Shown here: positions 52,795-62,734 of the stretch, piece after piece | How the letters are laid out: every line of letters starts with the position of its first letter | Position numbering within the stretch: the stretch's first letter is position 1 | Origin: Gari tellinella | Taxonomy: Eukaryota; Mollusca; Bivalvia; Cardiida; Psammobiidae | NCBI GenBank assembly: GCA_922989275.2 | Contig: OV277861.1 | Span: 15,090,540-15,154,539, forward strand | Length of the DNA stretch: 64,000 nt | Reading direction: 5' to 3' | Position numbers and translations under genes: made by a program | Notes under the pieces: model-generated | The model's input: only the letters and a program-made list of their open reading frames with translations | The model's database searches: none | Told to the model about the DNA's origin: nothing

Positions 52795-53027
52795 ATAACC
52801 TGTGTCTAGTTTTAAAGACAGGTGACCACTTAAAGCAGGTTAAAGTAAAGCAGAATGTGCCTTAAGGCGCTATCTACTTTACTTTCAGCCTGCTTTAAGT
52901 TACCATCTGCTAGGATATAACAAGTAGTTCTTTTGGTACATGTGTATGACTGTAAATTTGAACTATTTTCTTCAGTGGAGAAATAAATTAAATGCACTTA
53001 AAGGTGCTTCTATGGGGGTAAAAGAAT
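52795..53027 (+). mobile_element. family A MITE, truncated ends
   Basis: ACCTGTGTCTAGTTTTAAAG ... TGCTTCTATGGGGGTAAAAG. The right hairpin arm is mutated (AAGGCGCTATCTAC). Confidence 0.75.
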
Positions 53028-53126
53028 GTTGACATCTAAATGTCTCTTCTGTGTAGGAATGATGTGCTTAAAAACACATAACTATTGAGTAAAGGGTTAA
53101 TAGAAGTTGTTTATTGTTGCTTGTAG

Positions 53127-53215
53127 AACACAGAGCAGACACAGAGGACCAAGTCTAAATGGATCACAGACTTTGTCATCATGCCTCAGTACAACAAGTT
53201 CATTGTAGGAACAGG
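53127..53215 (+). CDS. WDR49: WDR49-like exon 6 (WD40 strand)
   Basis: Acceptor TTGTTGCTTGTAG, donor GTAAGT, 89 nt, phase 0 to 2 (residues 329-358, the last split). KWITDFVIMPQYNKFIVGTG has the inner-strand pattern of a WD40 blade, completed by DREIQFFEL in exon 7. Confidence 0.88.
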
Positions 53216-53458
53216 GTAAGTACAATAATATTGTGTGGAATACATGTACTTGACAGTAGCTTAAAACAAGATGAAAGTAAGGCAGAAAACTCCTTTTGGA
53301 GCTCTCTGTTTTATTGTGTTCTTGCTTTAAGTCATCACCTGCCTAAAATTCAGCTATTGGTATTTAGAAAATTTCATCTATGTCATGATTGTAAACAATA
53401 ATCACTATAATGCCCTCTTTAAACTATTGTAATGATTTACTTGTTTCATCTCAGCTTT

Positions 53459-53705
53459 TTAACCCTTTACCAATAAATACCCCTTTTAGCATTTGAAATT
53501 ATTCATACACTAAGAAAAGTAGTCCCCATCTAGGAGGTTCTGAACATGAAATATAATTTTAAAGCATGTCAGTACCTTTCCAGATGATAGCTTAAAACTG
53601 GTTGAAAGTAAAGCAGAATGCTCCTAAAGGAGCAATTTGCATTACTTCTATACCTGCTTTAAGTGATCACCTGTCTTCAAAACTAGAAACAGGATATGGG
53701 ATAAA
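53459..53705 (-). mobile_element. family A MITE (reversed), diverged
   Basis: TTAACCCTTTACCAATAAATA to ACAGGATATGGGATAAAG. Apex CTCCTAAAGGAG, changed from the usual GCGCC type. Confidence 0.78.
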
Positions 53706-54341
53706 GTATGATACTGTTTAAAGCATTTTAACTTGACTAGATTATGCAAACAATCCATACCAAGATAAGCATGTTTGACTCTCAAAATGATATTTCTTCA
53801 ATTTAAATTGATATATAATTCTTGCACACCTCACACACACCCTTATATAAACAAAGAAGAAACATTATCATATCTGTGTTTAAATTCTCAATAAAACATG
53901 CACACCCTGTAACGGCTTAACGTGATGTGGTATGGCTTCGAAAATTTATATGCTAAGAAATGTTGCGTTGGTGCAAATTGTGGTTAAATTGAAGTGTTAG
54001 AATCGAAATAATAAATTAATACCAGTGTTTTATCGTGCAAAAGAACTTCGGTAGTCGTTGAGATGCTGGTAATTAAATCATTTGGCCCTCAGCCTCATGA
54101 TTTAATTACTACGCACCTCAACTCCTACTGTGTTCTATTGCAGGATAAAACACTGGTAATGAATTTATTATTTCTTAAATTTAACATGATGGAAACAATT
54201 GATGATGACAGGCCTGAAGTAGTTGAATATTAAAGGATGACAAGTGTTTAAACTCCCCTACTGAGCTGAAACATGAATCTCTATATCAGCTTTCAAGTTT
54301 ATTTTAGGCAGAATTGCTGATACAAGTTTTATGGGATAATG
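53706..54341. other. intronic DNA with a diverged inverted repeat
   Basis: A long imperfect inverted repeat spans roughly 54010-54170 (ATAAATTAATACCAGTGTT ... AACACTGGTAATGAATTTAT), with inner arms ATTAAATCAT/ATGATTTAAT around GGCCCTCAGCC. It is not one of the families above. Confidence 0.6.
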
Positions 54342-54601
54342 TACAGTAAAACCTCTCTATTAGGACCACTAATACGAATGCTAGTTGATTCTATAAAAGA
54401 CAGGTGACAGCTTAAAGCAAGGTGACAGTGAAACAGAAAGCTCCTAAATGAGCTTTCTGTTTCATTGTCATCTTGCTTTAAGCAGTCAAAGCTTCTAAAA
54501 GAGCTTTCTGTTTCACTGTCACTTTGCTTTAAGCAGTCACCTGCCTTAAACACCTAATAATCAACAAAATTTAGTGGTTGTAATAGAGAGGTTTTACTGT
54601 A
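54342..54601 (+). mobile_element. family F MITE with duplicated right arm
   Basis: TACAGTAAAACCTCTCTAT to AGAGAGGTTTTACTGTA. The right arm (GAGCTTTCTGTTTCA ... TTGCTTTAAGCAGTCA) is present twice. It ends about 68 bp before the exon 7 acceptor. Confidence 0.9.
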
Positions 54602-54668
54602 ATTCTATTATGTCCATGTACTGTCCAACCTGGGTTCTGAAGCTAATGCTGTATGTTTATTTCAACAG

Positions 54669-54761
54669 TGACAGAGAGATCCAGTTCTTTGAGCTGTCCT
54701 CCTTTGAGCCTTACTGCCAGATAAGTGGCTTGGAGACTGTGCCACTGAAACTGGACTACTG
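54669..54761 (+). CDS. WDR49: WDR49-like exon 7 (WD40 blade)
   Basis: Acceptor TTTATTTCAACAG, donor GTAAGT, 93 nt, phase 2 to 2 (residues 358-389). DREIQFFELSSFEPYCQISG is a blade end, and LETVPLKLDYC begins the next blade. The join to exon 6 makes G at 358. Confidence 0.9.
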
Positions 54762-55496
54762 GTAAGTACAAACTACACCTTAACTCCTGGCTTGGAGGTT
54801 ATAAAGCGTTTTAGTTGAGTCTGAGTGTGTTCTCAAGCTCAAATCTGACCAATCAAATGCTTGAGAACGACTTTAGACTCAAGTCAAAAGCTCTGAAACC
54901 TTGGATCCTGACATTTTATTTAGGAGGAGAGGTAGGGTAAATAACCACAGGCATTCTAGATTCTGATTCTGATATGTTTGCAGACAGTTTAGATCCAGAT
55001 CAGACCTCGTAAAATGCTTCTACCCTGATGCTTCTAGAAATGCCATTAGAAAATTTATCCTACATTTCAACAGTGGTTGCTCAAGGTGGACTTAAGAGGA
55101 GCTTTCTGCTTGACTTAAAGCAACCAATTGCCTTCAACACTGAAATTAGCTATGAAAGAAATGATTAACAGGTAGTTGCTCAATGTGGATTAAAGTAAAG
55201 CAAATAGCTCCTACAGGGGTTTTCTCCTTTTCTTTAAGCCTACTTTAAGGAACCAATTGCCTTAAACACTGAAATAGATATGAAAGAAATGATTAAGGGT
55301 TATTAAGAATGTTGAGAGAGAGCCTTGTTATTCAATCACCTAGGTGATTCAATTGATTTTGCTGCTCATGAATACCCAGTTATAATTGATCTTGATTATA
55401 TGTAATAGCTTGATTAGCTTGTTAAACTGCTCACCACACATTCTGGAGTGGTCATATCACAGATTTTAATTTTCTTCGCATCAGTTCAAACATAAT

Positions 55497-55682
55497 CAGC
55501 GCTCCAGTTAAGGGGAGTATTTCAAAAACTAAAATCTTTATTTCTAAATTAAACCCTATGGTGTCACTACTCATTAGAATCGTCTCGAAGAGACGATTCT
55601 AATGAGACACCATAGGATTTGGCTGAAGTAAGTGAGAAAATGTTGGATTTGTTAAATTTACTCCCTCTTATCTGGAGCCGTG
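55497..55682 (+). mobile_element. family E MITE
   Basis: CAGCGCTCCAGTTAAGG to CTTATCTGGAGCCGTG. Hairpin apex CGTCTCGAAGAGACG. AGTAG is missing from the right arm. Confidence 0.87.
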
Positions 55683-55788
55683 CGTGACGATGTCTCGGAA
55701 ATTGTTAATGCAGTTATGGTATTGATTATGAATAAAGCAGCATGGGTGAGATGTTTTATGACTGTGTTGGTACACTTGCCTGCTTCAG

Positions 55789-55881
55789 TTCCACCGGCCA
55801 TGATGAGTGCCTGATACTGTTTGGGGACAGCCAGGGAGCAATCAATATCCTAGTCATTACATCTGCAGGAGAGTGCTTAAG
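55789..55881 (+). CDS. WDR49: WDR49-like exon 8 (WD40 blade)
   Basis: Acceptor TTGCCTGCTTCAG, donor GTAGTG, 93 nt, phase 2 to 2 (residues 389-420). HDECLILFGDSQGAINILVI has the WD40 strand b-c-d pattern with a GDSxG turn. It joins exon 7 through a TGT codon. Confidence 0.9.
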
Positions 55882-55941
55882 GTAGTGTAAAATAAATGAC
55901 TTCTCCCTGTACTGTTGACAAGAATATACAGTCAATCTTGT

Positions 55942-56350
55942 ATTAACCAATTACTTCATATATACACCTTTTTATGCCATTAACTCTAAATAACTCTTGT
56001 AGGTTATTAGTTTCATTTTGGATATTTTTAGTTATCCAAACATGAACCAGTCTACTTGGAATTTTGGGTAGTTTGATACATATTGCTCTTAAATTAGCAA
56101 ACAGTGCAGACCCTGATCAGAGGGCTCCTATAGGAACCCTCTTATCTGGGTCTACACTGTTTGCAAATATAATGAGTTTATTCTAAATAGGTTTATGGTG
56201 TTGAAAGAGTTCATTTATTCCTACACTAATGAAATAATTCTTTTTAAACAGTCATGAATATGTACCATAACCAATATTTTCTATATCCTAGGAGATGATG
56301 AAGCTTAAAGCAGGCTGAGAGTAAAGAATGCTCCTTAAGGCACATTCAAC
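55942..56350 (-). mobile_element. family A MITE (reversed) split by family D
   Basis: TTAACCAATTACTTCATATA ... TTTATGCCAT, then D, then TTCATTTATTCCTACACTAATG ... AAAGCAGGCTGAGAG. The D copy sits in the TTAA of the A right flank, not at the hairpin base. Confidence 0.7.
55980..56210 (-). mobile_element. family D MITE (nested)
   Basis: TTAA start. CATGAACCAGTCTACTTGGA, hairpin GCAAACAGTGCAGACCCTG ... TGGGTCTACACTGTTTGC, then GGTGTTGAAAGAGTT. Confidence 0.78.
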
Positions 56351-56494
56351 TTTATTTCTACCTTTGCTGTGACTATACATTACAACCGTATTGCTGGAAA
56401 TATTAAGTTTACTCACTCTTATCTTGAGCCCTACAGTAACTCTAGGTTTTCAAGTTTTTCAATGGTATCTAAACAGTCAATATTTATTATACAG

Positions 56495-56612
56495 AACCTG
56501 GAAGAAGATGCCAAAGAATGATGGATTCATTGCAAGTATATCTCTGAATGATGCAGTTGGACAACATGTGAACTTTATACGCTGGGCAGTGCACGGGGAC
56601 TGGGTACAAGGG
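56495..56612 (+). CDS. WDR49: WDR49-like exon 9 (WD40 region)
   Basis: Acceptor TTTATTATACAG, donor GTGAGA, 118 nt, phase 2 to 0 (residues 420-459). The translation starts RTWKKMPKNDGFIASISLND and ends HVNFIRWAVHGDWVQG. The VNFIRW segment is a propeller inner strand. Confidence 0.9.
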
Positions 56613-56634
56613 GTGAGAACAAACATGTACCTGT

Positions 56635-56877
56635 AATAACTCTGTACTCCCTGAAACTTCAAATAGACTATTCCAGTTTCCTGCTTAGTCTTAATCCATT
56701 TTTGACTCTTCAGGGCTGTTTTTGTCTGTATTGCAATATGACAAATAATGCACACCCTGATCAGAGGACTCCTTTAGGAGCCCTTCTGATCTGAGTTTTC
56801 ACTGAATGTACCTTTCACAGGTACACTGTCTGCCAAAGAAGCATAATAATATATGTGTCTATGGTTCAAAGGATTAG
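56635..56877 (+). mobile_element. family B MITE, diverged
   Basis: TCTGTACTCCCTGAAAC start. Hairpin ACACCCTGATCAGAGGAC with apex CTCCTTTAGGAG. Ends GGTTCAAAGG. Confidence 0.78.
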
Positions 56878-57116
56878 ACAAGCATATAAAAAAAATATGT
56901 AAACGCATGTGGCCTGGTTTTAGAAAATAAAAACTTATTCAGCATTGTTTTCGGATTTAACTTGTCAAAATTGAACGTCATCGCTACTGAAAGGGGTATG
57001 AAATAAACTTACCAACATACAACTGTTTAAAGAATTCTTGATTTTAGTGATACATATCACAAGATAACAAATAAAGCAAAAAGCTCCAAAATAATTTATT
57101 TAGCCTCTACTTTTAT

Positions 57117-58396
57117 TTTTAGCTCACCTGAGCCAAAGGCTCAAGGTGAGCTATTGGGATGGCCCTGTGTCCTGCGTCCGTCGTCGTCCGTCGTTAGTCG
57201 TTTGTCGTTAGTCGTGCGTCGTCGTTAACAATTGCTTCAAATGACATCTCCTCCTATACGGTTTGACAGAATTCAACCAAACTTTACAGAAATGTTCCTT
57301 GGGTCAAGCTCTTTCAAATTTGTTCAAAGAATTAAAAACAATGCAGAACTCTGGTTGCCATGGCAACCAAAGTGAAAAAATAAGGAAATCTTAAAAAATC
57401 TTCTTGTCAAAAACTGGAAGGGCCAGAGCTTACATATTTGGCATATAGCATCATCTACAGGTCCTCTATCAAGTTTGTTCAAATTATGCCCCTGGGGTCA
57501 AAATTGGCCCCGCCCCGGGGGTCACAGATTTACATAGAGTTATATGGTGAAATTTTCAAACGTCTTCTTCACTGAAACTAATGTGACCAGAGCATTGATA
57601 TTTGGCATGGTGACACTTCTAGATGTCCTATACGAAAATTGTTCAAATGGTTCTGGTCAGTTGCATAACTAGGTCACAGGAGCTAAAAATAGATTTTTTT
57701 CATTGAAAACTTAAAAAATCTTCTTGTCTGAAACTACAAGGGCCAGAGCTTAGATATTTGGCACATAGCATCGCCTACAGGACCTCTATTTAGTTTGTTC
57801 AAATTATGCCCCTGGGGTCTAAATTGGCCCCGCCCGGGGGGTCACAGTTTTACATAGAGTTAGATAATGAAATTTTCAAACGTCTTCTTCTCTGGAACTA
57901 ATATGGCCAGAGCTTTGATATTTGGCATGGTGACACTTCTAGATGTCCTATACCAAAATTGTTCAAATGGTTCTGGTCGGTTGCATAACTAGGTCACAGG
58001 AGCTAAAAATAGATTTTTTTCAATGAAAACTTAAAAAATCTTCTTTTCTGAAACTACAAGGGCCAGAGCTTAGATATTTTGCACATACCATCGCCTACAG
58101 GTCCTCTATCAAGTTTGTTCAAATTATGCACCTGGGGTCAAAATTGGCCCCGCCCCTGGGGTCACAGTTTTACATAGAGTTATATAGAGAAAATTTCAAA
58201 CGTCTTCTTTTCTGACACTAATATGGCCAGAGCTTTTATATTCGGTATGGTGACACTTTTAAATATACTTTACATAATTTGTTCAAATTGTTCGGGTCTG
58301 TTGCATATCTAGGTCAGTCCTGGACCAAAATTATTATCGCCATTTTTTCAGCTATTTTCTCAGGTGAGCGCAATATGCCCCATGGGGCTCTTGTAT
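57117..58396 (+). mobile_element. AGCTCACC...CTCTTGT element with ~318-bp internal repeats
   Basis: Left end TTTAGCTCACCTGAGCC (with GAGCCAAAGGCTC hairpin), then CGTCCGTCGTCGTCCGTCG. Right end CAGGTGAGCGCAATATGCCC ... GGGGCTCTTGT. Three internal units start near 57393, 57711 and 58030 (CTTAAAAAATCTTCTT ... GCCCCTGGGGTC). Same family of ends as 21331-22576, but a different internal unit and period. Confidence 0.8.
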
Positions 58397-58568
58397 TTTA
58401 ACATGTTAATTGGTGCTGATTGCTTATAAAGTTGAGTTGTCTGATGAATCTTCTCATTATTGGATTAATTGCTTGCATGATGTAATATTTGTTAACAAAT
58501 ACCCTGAATAAATTTTCATCTAAGCACGAAATTCCTGTTTGCTAATTTGAAATCTTGACATTTTACAG

Positions 58569-58638
58569 CTGAAGTACTACCATGAGATTGGTCAAGTTAT
58601 ATCCTGCTCAAATCACTCCAACACAGCTCTCGTTATAG
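58569..58638 (+). CDS. WDR49: WDR49-like exon 10 (WD40 region)
   Basis: Acceptor TTGACATTTTACAG, donor GTGAGT, 70 nt, phase 0 to 1 (residues 460-483). The translation starts LKYYHEIGQVISCSNHSNTA and ends LVI: a blade strand pair, continued as GCTTGS in exon 11. Confidence 0.88.
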
Positions 58639-58916
58639 GTGAGTAATATGTTACATCATTTCCAGTTTTGAAGACAGGTGACCACTTAATGCAGGTTGAA
58701 AGAGAAGTTGAATGCTCCAACAGCTTAAACTATTTCAATCATTTTATATCCAGAAACATTTAAATTCGCAGAGAATGAAGAAATCTTTATGTTTCAATGA
58801 TTAACACTGAACTTCTCCATGATTTAGTGGCCATAATATAGAGGTTTTAATGTATTAATACTAGTTCTTTTGTATGCTGGTTGTACCATGTATTTGACTT
58901 TTCCTTATTTTCTCAG

Positions 58917-59205
58917 GTTGTACCACTGGTAGCACCCATGTAGAGCAGCAACTGAAGGAGATCAAAGACCAGCAGCTTAAAGAGAGCAAAGAACAGAAGG
59001 AGAACAAAGACCCACTGCTAACCCAGGACAAAACTAAAACAAATAAATACACATACGGACTAATGAAGAACAGACTAGACAATGATCAGTCTGTGTTCAA
59101 AGTGTACAAGGGTGTAAAGTGTTTTGACTTTTCCAAGGATAAAAATATTATAGTGACTGGAGGCATGGACAGGATAGTTAGGTTGTGGAATCCCTACGTT
59201 TCTGG
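58917..59205 (+). CDS. WDR49: WDR49-like exon 11 (charged linker plus WD40 blade)
   Basis: Acceptor TTATTTTCTCAG, donor GTAAGT, 289 nt, phase 1 to 2 (residues 483-579). A lysine/glutamate/glutamine-rich stretch at about 492-526 (EQQLKEIKDQQLKESKEQKE) looks like a coiled, solvent-exposed insert between blades. It is followed by FKVYKGVKCFDFSKDKN and the clear WD repeat end TGGMDRIVRLWN. This is the strongest match to the WDR49 family. Confidence 0.93.
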
Positions 59206-59233
59206 GTAAGTGTAATGGCCATGGTTTCTGTAT

Positions 59234-59425
59234 CAGGACTCCAGATAAGGCGAGTTTTTCAAAAACTAAAATCTTTATTTCTGCTCTTAACCCTATGGTG
59301 TCACTACTCATTAGAATCGTCTCGAAGAGACGATTCTAATGAGTAGAAACACCACAGGATTTGGTGCTGTATGAGTGAGAAAATATTGGATTTGTATAGA
59401 TTACTCCACCATATCTGGTGCCCTT
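59234..59425 (+). mobile_element. family E MITE
   Basis: CAGGACTCCAGATAAGG to CATATCTGGTGCCCTT. Hairpin intact (apex CGTCTCGAAGAGACG). Confidence 0.87.
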
Positions 59426-59429
59426 TGTA

Positions 59430-59594
59430 TACAGTAAAACCTCTCTATAAAGACCATTAAATTATGTGAATTATTAGGTGTTTAAGACAGGTGATTGCTT
59501 AAAGCAAAGTGACAATTTGCTTTAAGCTGTCTCTTGTCTTTTATACAATTAATTAGCCTCTATTTTAGTGGTCGCAATAGAGAGGTTTTACTGT
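59430..59594 (+). mobile_element. family F MITE without hairpin top
   Basis: TACAGTAAAACCTCTCTAT to AGAGAGGTTTTACTGTA. The palindrome is cut down to AGCAAAGTGACAATTTGC. It abuts the preceding E element. Confidence 0.88.
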
Positions 59595-59604
59595 ATTCAG
59601 TGTT

Positions 59605-59822
59605 GTAACCCATTAAACCCCAGAGACTGGTATACATGTTACTCACAAACAGTGTAACAGTGAAGAGAATATTTGATGAAAACAGTGTAGAACCTGGTCA
59701 GAGGGTTCCTACAGGAGTCTTCTGATCAGGGTCTGCAGTGTTTGTCATTTTGCAATGTATTGCAAAAAACAACCTTTAATTAGCCGCAATGGTTAATCGT
59801 AATCTTGAGATGTTCAGTTTAA
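59605..59822 (-). mobile_element. family B MITE, diverged
   Basis: TAACCCATTAAACCCCAG start. Hairpin GTGTAGAACCTGGTCAGAGG ... CTGATCAGGGTCTGCAG. Its end overlaps the TTAA of the next A element. Confidence 0.68.
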
Positions 59823-60067
59823 CCCTTTCCCACATAGCATATCTCTAGTATTGAATATAGGTGTCCACTTAAAGCAGGTTGAAAGTAAAGCAGAATGCGC
59901 TTTAAGCGCATTCTGCTTTACTTTCAGCCTGCTTTAAGCTATCATCTGTTAGAATATAGAAAATATTTTGTATTATACATATTTATGAATGTATAAATTG
60001 GAACTATTTTCTTCAGGGCAAGAATAAACTGAATGCGCTAAAAGGCGCTTCTATGGGGGAAGGGTTA
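59819..60067 (+). mobile_element. family A MITE
   Basis: TTAA flanks. CCCTTTCCCACATAGC left, GGGGGAAGGG right. Apex GCGCTTTAAGCGC. Confidence 0.9.
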
Positions 60068-60314
60068 AACTTCAGAGATGAATGAGTTATGGACACAATA
60101 GAGTCATTGTCTGTTAATTTCGACAGTCTTTGCTCTATGTTCTCAAGTTTCATAAAATTTAAAATCATAATTTGGGATGAAAATTCAGTAATCATCAAGA
60201 TAGCCCGAAATATTTCATTATATCTGTCCTGCATTTAGTAGTCGCCTAGGTTTGATTACCTCCACTCTTCCTCGATGTAAGGTCCCTTGATACAGGTTTG
60301 ACTGTATTAGTAGG

Positions 60315-60655
60315 TACAGTGCTCCCTCACTACAGAAGCCCTCCCTACAACAATTCCCTCCTTATAACAACACTTGCTGCTGTTCCCCAAACAAGGCAAT
60401 TATATCCAACCTTTTCACGGCTGCAATATCAGCTGCTTAAAATTGTCGTCTTCTGTGTTTCTCAAAGTAACATATTGGATACTTTGACCGAAAAAAACAT
60501 AATGAAGAGTGACAAACAGCTTGAATACAGATCAGACGCCGCATTACACAGCATCTGATCTGGATTCAAGCTTTTTGCTAATGTGTTCCCTCCCTATAAC
60601 AACTCCCTCAGAACAACACAAACACTCTTTGTCTGCCATTGGGTGTTGTATTTTA
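60315..60655 (+). mobile_element. family I MITE, right end cut
   Basis: TACAGTGCTCCCTCACTAC start. Hairpin AGCTTGAATACAGATCAG ... CTGATCTGGATTCAAGCT. The right side stops after TTGGGTGTTGTATT. Confidence 0.8.
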
Positions 60656-60663
60656 AAACATAT

Positions 60664-60855
60664 CAGGGCTCCAGATAAGGGGAGTATTTCAAAAACTTAA
60701 ATCTTTATTCTGCTTTAAACCCTATGATGTCACTACTCATTAGAATCGTCTCGAAGAGACAATTCTAATGAGTAGTATCACCATAGGATTTGGTGCTAAA
60801 ATGAGTGAGAAAATGTTGAATTTGTTCAGTTTACTCCCTCTTATCTGGATCCCTG
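60664..60855 (+). mobile_element. family E MITE
   Basis: CAGGGCTCCAGATAAGGGG to CTTATCTGGATCCCTG. ACATAT is present on both flanks, a 6-bp target duplication. It ends 35 bp before the exon 12 start. Confidence 0.92.
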
Positions 60856-60889
60856 ACATATGACATAATGGCTGTTTCTCTTTCTCCAG

Positions 60890-60995
60890 CAAACCTACAG
60901 CAATGTTGCGGGGTCACAGCGCACCAATTTTCTTCCTGTTCATAGCGGAGGAGGAGAACAGAATCTTCAGTATCTCCACAGACAAGTGTATCAAG
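60890..60995 (+). CDS. WDR49: WDR49-like exon 12 (WD40 blade)
   Basis: Acceptor TTTCTCTTTCTCCAG, donor GTAAAG, 106 nt, phase 2 to 0 (residues 579-614). The translation starts KPTAMLRGHSAPIFFLFIA with the GH dipeptide of a WD repeat start, then continues ENRIFSISTDKCIK. The WD pair is completed as VWD at the start of exon 13. Confidence 0.93.
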
Positions 60996-61141
60996 GTAAA
61001 GACATTTAGTTGCAGCTTGCTATATTTACAACCATGTCCTTCACAGGTACACCTTTACGTAAAATAACCATTTTGAATGATATATAGATGCGTTCCCAAA
61101 ATAAAATTAGCCCCTCCCCCACTCCCTGGCATGTATTGAGT

Positions 61142-61402
61142 GTTTGACCCTTTACTTCATAGCCTGTTTCTAGTATTGAAGATAGGTAACTACTTTAAAC
61201 AGGTTGTAAGTAAAGCAGAATGCTCTTTCAGGCACATTCTGTTTTACTTTCAGTCTGCTTTAAGCTCCCTTTTGCTAAAATATAGAAAATATTTCTTGTG
61301 ATGCATACTCTTGACTGTTTAAATTTGAATTATTTTCTCCAGTGGAGGAATAAATTTAAGGCCTAAAATGTATATCTATGGAGTAATGGGGAAAAGAGTT
61401 AA
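61142..61402 (+). mobile_element. family A MITE
   Basis: GTTTGACCCTTTACTTCATAG left. The right end reads GGAGTAATGGGGAAAAGAGTTAA. The arms are partly mismatched (GCTCTTTCAGGCAC). Confidence 0.8.
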
Positions 61403-61471
61403 TATGTTTGCAGTTCTGGTAGTAGAGCTGATTTGATAATAACGACTAAAATATATATATCTTTCTTGCAG

Positions 61472-61623
61472 GTTTGGGACATTCAGGACCATACATGTCT
61501 TCTAACAATTCGACCGAAAAGTCACAAAATACGTGGAGACCTCCAAGCTGTTCACTATTCTAATGTCTCAAAAACGGTTGCTGTGGCAACAGATCAAATG
61601 GCTGTTCTCAATTTACGCCTAAA
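61472..61623 (+). CDS. WDR49: WDR49-like exon 13 (WD40 blade; last exon seen)
   Basis: Acceptor ATCTTTCTTGCAG, donor GTATGT, 152 nt, phase 0 to 2 (residues 615-665). It starts VWDIQDHTCLLTI, the WD end of the blade begun in exon 12, and ends TVAVATDQMAVLNLRLK, the next blade's middle strands. No acceptor in matching phase with coding-like sequence is seen up to 64000, so the gene continues beyond the window. Confidence 0.92.
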
Positions 61624-61762
61624 GTATGTATCTATTCTTATTCTTCTCTTTTGTTTTGATAACTCTTATGTCTGTTTGGTGTTGTGACAACTAGCAACGT
61701 GGGTTCACAGTAGAGAAGACATTATCCTTTCTGAAAAAACAAGTTCATGCTAAAACAATCAT

Positions 61763-62084
61763 AGGGCTCCAGATAAGGGGGGTATTTCAAAAACTAAAAT
61801 CTTTATTTCTGCTTTAAACCCTATGGTGTCACTAATCATTAGAATCGTCTCTTCAAGACGATTCTAATGAGTAGTAACACCATAGGATTTGGTGCTGAAA
61901 TGAGCGAGAAAATGTTCAATTTGTTAAAATCTTCATTTCTGCTTAAAATCCTATGGTGCCACTACTCATTAGAATCGTCTCTTCGAGACGATTCTAATGA
62001 GTAGTAACACTATAGGATTTGATGCTAAAATAAGTGAGAAAATGTTAGATTTCTGCAGTTTACTCCCTCTTATCTGGAGCCCTG
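61763..62084 (+). mobile_element. family E MITE with two hairpin units
   Basis: AGGGCTCCAGATAAGGGG to CTTATCTGGAGCCCTG, with AATCAT on both flanks. Two complete hairpins (near 61823-61888 and 61952-62016) lie in tandem between one pair of ends. Confidence 0.92.
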
Positions 62085-62344
62085 AATCATTTCCATTGCA
62101 TACAGTGTGGAGCCAGATGAGACACAGATTTAGATTCATCCGGCTCCAAACTGTTTACCTCTAAGATTAAACCAAATTGTAAATATTTCCAAAAAGCTGT
62201 CCTTTTCTATATATTTTTGCTTTGCATAAATTTGTATTGAGTTTTGCTTAAACGGAAAAGAATAACCTCTTCTCCACTGTATATATATATTTCATATACA
62301 ATTTAGCATGTTTTGACTATTTAATATGAAAAATCAATTTTACA

Positions 62345-62409
62345 TATGGTTGGTGCATGCAGGAGAAACGTAATACAAAAGGACCTTTCTGCATTACCTT
62401 TGTACAGCA
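62345..62409. repeat. family H remnant
   Basis: TGCATGCAGGAGAAACGTAA ... TTACCTTTGTACAGCATTA. The top is shortened to AAGGACCTTTCTGC. Confidence 0.55.
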
Positions 62410-62637
62410 TTAACTCTTTCAACTCCATGGACCTGTTTAAAATATATATTCATCACATAATTATTATGCAAACAGTGTAGACTCTAATCAGGTCTGCACT
62501 GTTTGCTAATTTATACCAGTATTTATTTAATTATCCAAAATTCCAAGTAGACTGGTTCATGTTTGGTAAATAGAAAGATCTGCAAGGGAACATAATAACC
62601 CACAAGAGTTACTTAGTATTAGTGTTGAATGAGTTAA
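62410..62637 (+). mobile_element. family D MITE
   Basis: TTAA flanks. CTCTTTCAACTCCATGGAC start, shortened hairpin GCAAACAGTGTAGACTC ... GTCTGCACTGTTTGC, then AGTAGACTGGTTCATG. Confidence 0.8.
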
Positions 62638-62734
62638 GCTGCAATCTGCTAAGAAAATAATATATTGCTCAACACAGGTTTGGCATAATGATTCCACCTA
62701 CAGCAGCTGTTGATTAAACATTGCCACATAGGGA

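Larger units (their letters stand above)
7018..61623 (+). other. WDR49: WDR49-like EF-hand/WD40 gene (span within window)
   Basis: Thirteen exons share one reading frame through matched intron phases (2,0,0,0,0,2,2,2,0,1,2,0, then 2 at the window edge), and all junctions are GT-AG. The predicted product so far is 664 residues: a basic, disordered N-terminus (1-183), a canonical EF-hand loop at 204-215, a degenerate second loop at 242-253, then WD40 blades from about 285 on. The best WD signatures are IVRLWN (568-573) and IKVWD (613-617). WDR49 and its relatives EFCAB8 and WDR64 are EF-hand/WD40 proteins that tend to go with ciliated cells (family knowledge). The match to WDR49 is from recognition, not a search. 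The 3' end lies beyond the window. Confidence 0.8.

Noticed and set aside
56477..56755. 92-codon minus-strand ORF
   Set aside because: Antisense shadow of exon 9 plus part of a family B MITE.
58861..59311. Minus-strand ORFs of 73 and 78 codons
   Set aside because: Antisense shadows of exon 11. The sense frame has clear WD40 motifs.
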